Origin: Oscarella lobularis
Taxonomy: Eukaryota > Porifera > Homoscleromorpha > Homosclerophorida > Oscarellidae
Reading direction: 5' to 3'
DNA: 64,000 nucleotides
NCBI RefSeq assembly: GCF_947507565.1
Contig: NC_089188.1
Coordinates: forward strand, 992,001-1,056,000
Shown here: positions 22,001 to 32,559 of the stretch, in pieces
How positions within the stretch are numbered: position 1 is the stretch's first letter
Layout: each line of letters begins with the position of its first letter
The notes under the pieces: model-generated
What the model was told of the DNA's origin: nothing
The model's input: only the letters and a program-made list of their open reading frames with translations
Databases searched by the model: none
Program-made: the position numbers and the translations under genes

Positions 22001-22274
22001 AGACGACGAGGTCGGCCTTGTCAAAGACGGCATATTTGACCGAAACGGTTGGATGTCCTTCGTCGACAAAGCGATTCTCTGTGCCGTGAAACTTGACTAC
22101 GAATAAGAGAGACGTTGAAAGGTAAGAGGGAAAGCGTGCGGTGCTTCGCTTGCCTTCAGAGAGGGTCACCGTCTTCGTATTAGGATCGATTTTGTGTAAG
22201 ACGCCCTCGAAGCGTTCCTGCGACTTCGATATCACGCTTATTCGACTTCCTAAACGGTCGCTGAGTCCGCTCAT
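19046..22274 (-). CDS. LSM14-like domain + P-loop NTPase protein, copy 4 (best preserved)
   Basis: ATG 22274 opens MSGLSDRLGSRISVISKSQ.., an LSM14/Sm-like domain (~85 residues, through YAVFDKADLVVFEP), followed by a Ser/Pro/Gln-rich linker. A ~0.6-kb intron probably separates this from the exon 21042-21253 (..RCRVRLSKIHDVRVDKEKEF.., ..VLTINGMIKSG). The intron 20986-21041 splits Walker A (GMIKSGKST). The main exon runs 19046-20985: Walker B LFILIDEVQRFFFWPEKD, a conserved AVTGSCMMAALMNIHQCPV segment, a helical region, and a charged tail with REEEERAQLAR units, KKKR runs and TPTRVE-type repeats. All exons are open. No signal peptide or membrane span is seen, so the protein is expected in cytoplasm or nucleus. 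Donor of the large intron is uncertain. Confidence 0.75.
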
Positions 22275-22334
22275 GCTTAGCCTTGCGGAGAAATGCTCGA
22301 AATGGTGCCGATCGTTGTGCTGTACTAAATTTAG

Positions 22335-22348
22335 GCTGTCCCGGATAC
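22335..22348 (-). promoter_or_regulatory. Shared upstream 14-mer before copy 4 (one mismatch)
   Basis: It reads GCTGTCCCGGATAC, about 61-74 bases upstream of ATG 22274, with one change from the consensus. Confidence 0.6.
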
Positions 22349-22469
22349 CCGAGTCATCACGGGCGGCCCTCACGGGCCCCCTCACGGGGCTTGCCTCTCT
22401 CGCACGTGACCGCGGCAAAAAAGTGTACAGTAGCCTTTGGACTAAGTAAAAAATTAAGGTGCCCACATA

Positions 22470-22858
22470 AATACCACGATGATGTTTTAGTGAGCTAACA
22501 AACTGCCAGCCAACTGCGTTATTTCTTTGTCTGACAACGCCCGATTGTATATACGATAGTCATCAATGAGGCCATTTCATACAAAGTCGGATGACCAACA
22601 TCTGCACAAAGGCAATCTCCAATATTTTCTCGCGATGACGTCACGAGATTTTATGAGGACTTTGAACCGTTGAAGAAACGCCAGGAAATCTTCAATTGGC
22701 ATTTGGACCGTGTCTCGAGTCGTTGATACTCATGGATAGACTACTGCATCTACTCGAATCACATGACGTCATACAAGCGACTGACTACTATCTTGCCGGT
22801 TTTTGATAATAAAATATCGCCGCGAAATCAAGCGATTATTAGCTGGAAATCATGCTAA
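22470..22858. pseudogene. Second chimeric stub of LamG and METTL25-like 3' ends
   Basis: It is the same composite as at 16240-16630, including the same internal junction (..CAATCTCCAATATTTTCTCGCGATG..), with additional small deletions in the METTL25-like part. It ends tail-to-tail against the intact hydrolase gene. Confidence 0.85.
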
Positions 22859-24524
22859 TCTACGGGTTTTTTTAAATTATACGTAGCGTCGTAATCTGAC
22901 CCGGGAATTCGAAAGCTTGTCACGTGATTCGTTTCAGGGGAACGAGTGAAATAGACGAGTTGCTGGTCGCCGTCGTTCTCTGCGTCGCAACTGTGCGCGA
23001 CGTAGCGTAGCGTCATCATAAATACGTCACGTGACGAATAAATTAGGTCGAATTGACGCCCGTCGTCCCATAGTCCACGTAGAAACTTCATGGCGTTGAG
23101 AGAAATTACTTTAATCGAAATCTGAAAGGAAACGATAGAGATATATAGTAGATTTTGTTATTTACCGCCGTTTCTTGTTCCATTCCCAAGGTGAAATTTC
23201 CAGTATAGTCTTCAGGACGATCGGATATGTTTGGACCCGTCTGATGTCGCCATAGAACCCCTTCGACGCGAAAGAGAAACTCAACCAAGAGATCGCTCAA
23301 CCGAGACTCTTGAACGGAATCCTCGGACGCTTGCAAGAACACGAACCCAGTCTTAATCTCATGCTAAGAAAAACTCCAAACACTTAATTATAATAATTAA
23401 TTAAATTTATTTAAATTCACCAAAAAATAGAATCTTGCTCGATAGCCATTAATCGCGCCCGACTTCGTCCTAACCGTATAATTAGCCACGGGTTTCCCTA
23501 TCGGATACAATTCCCAAGGGAGACCGAAGCCCGTCCCGTCGACGTTCATATACGTCGGTTCCATCCACTCCCTCAACGTTTCCCCGTCTAATATCTGCCC
23601 GGCCACGCCCCCATATTCAAAGCGGTCTCGAAAAATCATCATCAATAACTTAGACAAGTCGTCCACGGACGAATACATTTGCCCGGCGGGCGCTTCCCAT
23701 CCTATATCAACTAGCCCCGCCTCTTTATTATCTATGTACCCAACAGCGAGGTTCTTCACCGTGGATGAAGTGAAACGCGCCCCTGTATTGCTCATATTCA
23801 TTGGCTTCGCTATATCGTCATAAATCCAGTCCTCCCACGGCGTTTTCATATATGCCTCGAGAGCGCGTCCCAGCAAAGCAAACCCCATGTTCGAATAGGA
23901 CGGCATTCGTCCGGGAGGATAAATGAGAGACGATTTCGCGATGTTGTCGTAGATTTTGTCGAACGAGAGCTTGCATCCGGCGTCGTACGTACCCGGACAG
24001 GGGACCTCGCGCGCGAGGCCTCCCATGTGGCACGCCAGTTGGCGTAGCGTGACGTTGCGTCGACTTCGAAACGGGTTATTGATTTTGAAATTTGGGAGGT
24101 ATTTCGTGACGGGGTCGTCGATATCGAGTTTGTTTGCGTCGCGTAGCTGTAGCAACCATATCACTATGAAGATTTTTGTTAGACTGCCGATGCGGAAGCC
24201 CGTTTGACCGGTTGGCGATCCTAATCCTGGATCTGAGGAATTTTTATTAGGCCACGCCTCTTTCTCTTTTGTAGTTTCGTTTTCTTTTTTACCTGTGACG
24301 TTGATTTTTCCGTATCCTTTTGAGAAGATTAGCGACTGGTTATAAACGAGGCCAATGGAAACGCTCGGCTTCGCCGGATCGACAATTTTCTCGACTTCTG
24401 CGTTGAGATCGCGCGCTAGATCAGCGAAAGCGTCGACGTCAAGCGAAACGACGTCGGGCAGAAGTGGGCAGAGTCCAAAAGAAAGCGAAACCGTGCAACA
24501 CAGCGATAAGAAAAGTCGAATCAT
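22855..24524 (-). CDS. Secreted beta-lactamase-like serine hydrolase (LACTB/LACTBL1-type)
   Basis: There are three exons: 23421-24524, 23166-23363 and 22855-23121, with introns of 57 and 44 nt. The start MIRLFLSLCCTVSLSFGLC is a signal peptide. The core shows the class C beta-lactamase/penicillin-binding fold: SLTK (Ser-x-x-Lys nucleophile) within FRIGSLTKIF, PSYSNMGFALLG carrying the Tyr-x-Asn motif, and PAGQMYSSVDDLSKLL. Animal members of this family (LACTB, LACTBL1) are hydrolases of unclear or peptide-like substrates. The third motif is not obvious. The last two exons encode an extra C-terminal beta-rich part (..VFLQASEDSVQESRLSDLL.., ..YVAHSCDAENDGDQQLVYF..). It shares a 46-bp divergent promoter with AMMECR1. 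Confidence 0.85.
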
Positions 24525-24570
24525 TTCGGCATTGTCCCCGGATATAAATACGACGACTAGCGCGCTATAA
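24525..24570. promoter_or_regulatory. 46-bp divergent promoter between the hydrolase and AMMECR1
   Basis: The two start codons (24524 minus, 24571 plus) are separated by 46 bases, so both 5' UTRs and core promoters must overlap or extend into the opposite gene. The broken upstream block preserves this arrangement with a slightly longer spacer (18270-18333). Confidence 0.7.
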
Positions 24571-25555
<985 letters not shown>

Positions 25556-25680
25556 AAAAGAGACGAAAAATAGAGACAATAAATATTGCGAGAAACAAAT
25601 TATTTATCAAACGTGATTGCTTTAACGTGATTGCTCTAAATTGACCAATAAAGCATTGACACAACAATTAATGAATCGAA

Positions 25681-28600
25681 TCAATCTTTACGTGTGGGTT
25701 CCATCGCGAGAAGAGGGCTCCCCGGGGAAAATTGATCCTTTTGCTTATAAAATATTTCGGTTACGGTGCCGTCGTACGGGGCAACGATTCGATGCTAACG
25801 AAACTAGAACTCGTTCCCATTCGTTTTCTCTAAGTACTTCTATTACCTCTTGTTTCATTGATTCGATTGCCACTAGTATGTCTCCCTTTTTCACGTTGTC
25901 GTTTTCCGCGCAATAGACTTCGACGACCGTTCCGAATGCGTCGAATGACAAGTCTTTGGAGGCATCAGCCGAGCCTTTGGTTTCGCGAGCAAACGAAGGG
26001 ATCATCTCGTGCTTGTACCTGCCATCCTACACGGGAGAAAAAAAAGTACCGAAACAGAGACCATTTTGAATATTGTATTACTTGATGAAATAGGTGAAGT
26101 GAATCGCCGACGAAAACTGCTTTGCACTGAAACGATTCGTCATTCAAAATCCCAGATAAGGCAATGGCGTCTTTTTCAATGCTGCAATGACTTAGATCCA
26201 CGTCTACTTCGTCCTGATTATCTCCACTAACGAGCTGCAAGGAAAAAAGAAAGCCTTATGTGTCTAATAAAAGTCAAATCTTATGGACTGACAGTCAATG
26301 AATATTTTGAATCTGATTTCTTTGTGATACGCGCCAAAACAGCTACGAATAAGTTATTAGCCTATATAGATAAGCGCATTCAAAAACTCACTTTGATTAT
26401 CAGACGACAAATCAATAAAATACGAAATGGGCACAGACCTGAAGCCAGTAGACAACCCAAAAGGATCTACAAAGAAAAAAATCAGTACGTACTCACATTA
26501 GGTATTAGCTACCTTGCATTGAGCCAATCCTCATTTTATCCTTGATCTCCTCTTGACGAAGTACTAGCGAAAGAGCCGTCTGTGCCAAAACAGCCTGAGA
26601 AAGAGGCGGAGCTTCTGGAAAAAGTGATTTCTCGTGCTGATCAATGAAGCCCGTGTGGACATCGCCAGCCACAAAGCTGGGCTGTTTAGCCAAGTTTATT
26701 AGAAATTCGGTGTTAGTATTAACACCGACAATCTAAACAAAAAAATTATTATACCGTACATACATGTATTTCTCTAATTAAATGTTTTCTACTCACATGG
26801 TAATCTCTTAGGGCTTCGGCTAAACGGTTGAGCGCCGACGTACGATTCTGATCCCACACAACCAATTTCGCTATCATTGGATCATAAAACATGCTTATTT
26901 CATCCCCTAGGGGGAAAAAACAAATGAGTGAGTCGTGCGCGTCTGCATGCACTTTGTCCCTCCCTACCTTGTTCTACTCCCGTGTCGACTCGTACATTCA
27001 CCTCTTGATGGGGAGCCGATAGATGCAATAGCCGTCCGGGATCAGGAAGAAAGTTGCTTCACGAATTCAAACGCTTGACGCTAAACGTAACCTAACATAC
27101 ACGAGCAAAAAAGCGTACTTTGACGGATTTTCCGCGTAGATGCGAGCTTCAAAGGAATGTCCGAGCAATGGAATGTCTTCCTGAGTAAGAGGCAAGGCTT
27201 CACCCGAAGCAACCTATAATAAGAATGTCAGAGAGACACCGTATCGTTACTTTATATGCTTACTTTGATTTGCCACTCTACTAGATCCGTTCCCGTTATC
27301 ATTTCGGTGACCGGATGCTCCACTTGCAAGCGCGTGTTCATCTCCATGAAATAGAATTTCTTATCCACGTCCATAATAAACTCGACCGTCCCTAGAAAAA
27401 AAATTCCCTATACATAATAATCAATAAATATTTGGCAATCGCAATTGACCGGCTCCGACGTAGCCGACTGCTTTCGCTGCTCGCACGGCGGCCAATCCGA
27501 GTTCACGTCTCACTTGATCGTCCAATCCGGGCTAGAAGAGTAATCAAAAAATATATTTATTATTAGAACAAATAAATATTTCTCAGTACGGCCGGAGCTT
27601 CTTCTATGATCTTTTGATGTCGTCTTTGAACGCTACAGTCTCTCTCGTATAGATAGACTGTATTGCCCAGTGTATCAGCAAACACTTGAATTTCAACGTG
27701 ACTAGGCAAAAGATATCATAAGACGTCTGCAAGGAAATTAGTATTTAAGTTACCGTGGCTTCTCGACGTATTTCTCCACCAGCATTCGATCGTCGCCGAA
27801 CGATTGCTTGGCCTCTCTTCTCGCGGATTCCAACTGATCATCGAATTCTGACAGATTCCTAACAATCCTCATACCCTAATAATAATAATAATAAAATCTA
27901 ATAAATCACGTGCTTATAAAATATTTGAATTTTCGTACCTTTCCTCCTCCTCCCAACACCGCTTTTAACATCACAGGAAATCCAATTTTCTCCGCTTCCT
28001 CTCTCAGTTTTGCATTGCTCTGGTCGTCGCCGTGGTAACCAGAAACAAGTGGCACTCCAGCTGCAGTCATCAACATCTTAGCTTCCCTTAATTTATAAAA
28101 TATCTAATACTATATTATTGCTATTGATTTTTTAGGACTTTTTATCTCCCATGCTTCGAATTGCACTCGCCGGAGGGCCAATGAAAACGATGCCGGCTCG
28201 CTGACACTCTTCAGCGAAAGCAGCTCGTTCAGACAGAAAACCGTAACCAGGATGAATAGCCTCGTCAACAAAAAAAAACAATAGGTAATCATCTATAAAA
28301 TAATTTTATTTATTCACTTTGGCATCGCTTTTGATGGCCACTTCGATAATTTTGTCGATATTCAAGTAGCTTTTCTCCGATTCCGAAGCGCCAATGTAAT
28401 AAGCTTCGTCGGCCTAAAGAGAAATTTCATGAAATTAGGGACGTGGGCGTGGTCGAGTTTTCTTGGACCTTTTTCGTGTGAAGCGAATTGCGATCGGCGT
28501 CGCTGAACACGGCCACCGTTCGGATTCCGAGGAGGCGTGCTGTCTTCAGTACTCGACACGCGATTTCGCCGCGATTCGCGACGAGAATTGTGTCGAGCGA

Positions 28601-28765
28601 TTTCTTTCCGAGCGATTTCTTTCCGAGCGATTCTGGAGGAAGGAAGAGTGTTGCGACCATGCGAGTGATCTCAAAAGGCGTACGGTCGTTGGATAAACGT
28701 CTTGCGTAAACATTCCTCGTCCAGAATCGTCCGGAGAGCGTGCAAAACCCAATTCGGGTAGCCAT
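25681..28765 (-). CDS. MCCC1: Methylcrotonoyl-CoA carboxylase subunit alpha, mitochondrial
   Basis: This is the biotin-carrying subunit of the leucine-degradation carboxylase, which acts in the mitochondrial matrix. The start at ATG 28765 ([18 protein letters not shown]..) gives an Arg-rich targeting peptide; an upstream in-frame ATG at 28828 is less likely. About a dozen short exons follow. They encode the biotin carboxylase domain ([20 protein letters not shown]; the ATP-grasp region; [20 protein letters not shown], which is diagnostic for MCCC1; [14 protein letters not shown]). The biotinyl domain is split by an intron at 25795-25846. The spliced reading is VAIESMKQE / [16 protein letters not shown], ending ..AMEPTRKD. 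The biotinylated Lys sits in SMKQ rather than the usual AMKM. Confidence 0.92.
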
Positions 28766-29085
28766 CGAACAACGCGCAGTGCGTACAATTCTGCGTAGGT
28801 GGCGTAGGTACAGCAACAGGAAGTGCATAGAATTGGTGCTCGAGTCAGACTACTGTACATTCCATCAGTGAGCGCATCGACATTGTATTGCAAGCATACT
28901 AATTTTGGTTGCTTCAATTCAAAAAACGAATTTCAGATCAGAATGGCGCAAAAAATACCTTACGCGCACAGGTCCCGTATGTTGTTTGTGTCCAGAGACT
29001 TCTTTAGTCTCTGGTCCAACCGTCAGGTGAGGGGCAGGTGAGGACGCGTAAAAGGCTCGTGAACCTCCCGTACGCTTATCGATCA
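28705..29085. repeat. MCCC1 5' region, duplicated at about 37960-38305
   Basis: Blocks such as CATTCCTCGTCCAGAATCGT, GAGAGCGTGCAAAACC, GCGCACAGGTCCCGTA and CGTACGCTTATCGATCAATT recur in the same order and orientation at 37.96-38.31 kb. Here they cover the first exon's 5' part and promoter of MCCC1. Confidence 0.8.
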
Positions 29086-29820
29086 ATTCCATAAAGCACT
29101 GTTTACTATACTGCGTCAGAGCTGCTATTGACCAGGTCAGTAAACTTTGTCCGCTTGCGCAGTTGCATGGAGGAGTTGGGTCCAACACGTCACTTAAGCT
29201 GAGCAAATTTTCCCTTTCTAAACACGCGAATGCCATCAAACATTAATAACAACTAGCTGACTATTTCTTTCTGCTGCAGTAGAACCTGAGCTCTTTTTCA
29301 AGTCTTTGTCAACAATGTTGACATGAACGCTGGCATTTTCTACAAAGGCGATCCCGCTGGCTTTTTATCGTTTAATTTTGAAATTTTATTTTAGAAATAG
29401 GAAATGAGTGCTCTCTAAGGAATTTTCCTAAATTTGAATTTATTTAGTCTAGAGAGGGAAAATACACTCGTTTTTTGAAAATAAGTGACATGTGGTATAA
29501 GGAAAATCTCCGTAGCCTCAGTTGTGCTCTAGCTGCTCTGAAACAAATAGAAGAGAACAGTTTACTGTCGCCAGTCGTCACGAGTCTGAAGACTCAAATT
29601 AAACGTCATCGGAATATCAAAGCCGTCTGAAGTCTCGTGAAATGCTTTTCCGGATACACAGTCAACTTTTATAGTTGAATTTGACTTGAGCAAAGCATGC
29701 AAACCACATAGTTATTCCTACAACTGACAAACAGAGAGAAACGCTGACAGACGCAAATACACACTGACAGTCATCTCGAGATATGCCTCAAACCGGTCGG
29801 ACCGAAGTCCCTCCGGCCAC
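29086..29820. other. Intergenic, no gene supported
   Basis: This is AT-rich sequence between the MCCC1 promoter region and the 3' end of the LDLa gene. A 106-codon minus-strand frame (28919-29239) overlaps the duplicated 5' repeat and shows no domain. I see nothing else. Confidence 0.5.
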
Positions 29821-32257
29821 TTAGTACTGCCAATAACTACGCACAAAATGAAACACTGTCAAGAGGACAAGATATGTAGTAGAAGTTTCGGCGGTGGCAG
29901 CTGCTAGTGATGCAGGAGTACTCTCAGCTTCTAGAGCTCCGCAAAATTGCTGTTCACTAGCTTGAATGCTTGAAACGACATGAGCCAAGGGTTCGGGAAC
30001 GACATTTAGATCACAATTGCTCACGCTACACTGGCCAAGGCACTTGAAAAACTTCGCAGATTGATGTGGTGAGTCATTAGCCAGAACCTGAGCCGAAAGG
30101 TACTGCTCAGCGCAGATTGAGACTCGGGTGAGATTGCAAAACTCTAAATACGACAGCAAGGTCGACACATAATTTATAAAGCAGACAATGGCAATGCAAA
30201 GATATACCTTCTTCGCTAAAACACGTTTTTATGTAGGTGTCTGATTCGTGAGTTTCTTTCACTCTGCGGGCGAACTGAGCAACGTCATTAGTTTCGTTCT
30301 GACAATTTTTGAGTAGAGGGTTAGCACAAAGTGCAACGGTGGATACAGTCTCGCAGAAGATAGGTTTTTCTGCACTACGTAGAGAATTGATCTAAAATAT
30401 CTGTCAGCATCTCTCAAAACAAACATAACAGATGACTCACAAGTTCTTCTGGTTTTTGGAGTTTCGTTGCATTTTTCCAAACCGACAGGCATTCTTGAAG
30501 ACTGTTCACTTTGCAAGAGTCAGCTTCAACATTAGGTTAGTAAAAATATTTAATCAATTACTAATTGTCATTCTAACCTTTTTTACAAAACAATATGTCT
30601 TGCTCATCATGGCAGTCTATCACACCATCGCAAACATTAGAGACGCAAGTCAAACCTAGCCATGCCACTCGACATGGAATGGTATCCACAGAGCAAGTGA
30701 CTTAAATAAAAGGTTAGAATATGTAAGAAGTAATTAATTATTAAAAATACCGTTTTTGAGGCACTGACTCTTGTAAGGTATAGACGGAAAATATGCCTGC
30801 AGCTGACTTCTCATGTTCTCTACTTCGTGGCTCTGGTTGGAGCAGCTCTTGAAAGACTCGATGCACTGCGAAAAAGCTACAACAAGATCGCAAGCCGTGT
30901 TCTGCTGTTCGCCTGATAAGACTTGAATCTAATTGAGATTTTTTCGAAATGATTGTAGATGACAAGCTATATCATACATACTTGGCTAGAGAAAGTAGAC
31001 CTAATTCCAAGACGCACAGTACGTTGGCTCTCCAAAATAGGAAGGCAATACGCCATCGCCCGATTTTTGCACCAGAGAACTATATTCGAAAGTACGTTAT
31101 AAACTAATAACTCAGCATGATTTCACTAACTCTTATCACAGTAGCGGTGATAATTATTCTGGTTTGCGTTGTCTGCTAAGGCCAACGCCAATTGCACAGA
31201 TTGTTCGCTAGAAGATGAACACTGTCGCTTGATTCCACCAAGGTCAAAACACGTGAAGAATTGGGAGTACGCCGTGCAAGCTTTGGTTAATTGTCCTGTT
31301 TGATTTGAGAGTAAAAGCTGTAGGCATAAAAGTAAGAACACAACAACTATAGGTTCCCTGCAGCATCAGTGATATAGATACCTGCACCCCTATGATTGGG
31401 TGGATAGTAGGAAAAGTGCTCTTCAAAGATGTTAAACAGTTTGAGACAGCTTGAATGTCGCACCTTGTCACGTTTCCTAGAATAGAGTTAGTTTTTTCTA
31501 GTCTTTTGCGGTTCCCTTCCCCGTTCCTTTGCCTTACTCACCGCAAACCGATTCGTCTAAGCCATCGTCGCAATGACTCATTCTGTCGCAAACCAAGGAC
31601 GAATTGATGCAGCCGGAAACTCCGTAAACAAGGCAAGAAAATTGGTTTGGTCCACAATGCGCTGTTTCACACGTTCAGAAATATTACTGAAGAGAGGCAA
31701 GGATATTGCCTATCAATCATACCTCCTTGTATGCATTGCTGCCGATAAGTTGGAGAGTAAACATATCGAGACACGTTATTTAGCAAGCTTTCGACTTCTT
31801 TAACACTGGCATTATTTGGCGGACAGATTGCATTGAGGGTTTCAATGCAGGACTTGAATTGAATCACGGCTTCGCAGGCTAAGCTGCGCAATTTATTCGT
31901 GTACCCTTTGATCTATACGTAAAAAGCAAACAAAATAAGCTTATGCTCTGCGTGTATCACGCGAAATAAAGCTTGTTACGTGATAGCTAGATTACCTGTC
32001 TGGCAAATGACGCCGTTGACGTGTCGACAAGATCCAGAGCCTCACCAGGTACGTTCCAGAGCTTAGCTGAGGCAGAACAGCGCTTTTTAAGAAGCTCTTC
32101 CGTTGACGCGCAAGCCTCTGTTACAGCACTGACTCACTAATTATCACCGTGCCGAAAAGGCGCGCAACGTACGTGTAGTAGCTTTAGGCAAAAAGGAGGC
32201 AAGGCAGAGGAGTACCAATAAAAGGAGAGCAGACGCCTTGCTGATTCCTGACATCAT
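29821..32257 (-). CDS. Secreted or membrane-anchored protein with LDL receptor class A repeats
   Basis: The start at 32257 (MMSGISKASALLLLVLLCLA..) is a signal peptide. At least eight short exons follow. Two encode LDLa modules: CGPNQFSCLVYGVSGC plus VCDRMSHCDDGLDESVC near 31555-31680, and CRVAWLGLTCV plus VCDGVIDCHDEQDILFC near 30590-30690. Both carry the Asp/Glu calcium-binding signature. Between and after them are Cys-bearing helical units of ~80-100 residues (..CIETLNAICPPNN.., ..FFTCFDLGGIKRQC.., ..SAKFFKCLGQCSVSNC..) that look like repeats of one another. The C-terminus (..STTYLVLLTVFHFVRSYWQY) is hydrophobic and could be a membrane or GPI-anchor signal. Function is unknown; adhesion or lipoprotein binding would fit the modules. 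Exact exon limits are approximate. Confidence 0.75.
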
Positions 32258-32559
32258 GCAGTTGACGATTTTGACCCCGAACAGTAGCTACGCCTCCAGA
32301 GCCTTTCTCGCGATCCCGTACAGAGATAAGATCATATCTATAATCATATTTTCTCTATTAGGTTAGTGTACCTCCTCTTTCTCACACCCACCTATGATGA
32401 CGTTAATAAGGATTTTCAAGCGCATTTCAAGTCTCATCTTTTGAACTGTTGCAAAAAGAAGAGCGGTCAACTTTTATGGAGTGCATCGAGTCCCACGCTC
32501 CCCCCCCCCCAGCAAGTGAAGAAGGCCATGTGAATATTCACGTTGTTTGAACTCTCTAA

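Noticed and set aside
5008-22348. Calling the LSM14-NTPase/HExxH cassettes a DNA transposon
   Set aside because: The shared 5' and 3' elements are not inverted copies of each other, no target-site duplications are visible, and neither protein resembles a transposase or integrase. They are left as repeated flanks.
28919-29239. 106-codon minus-strand frame upstream of MCCC1
   Set aside because: It overlaps the duplicated 5' repeat, the frame is not kept in the second copy at 38 kb, and no domain is visible.
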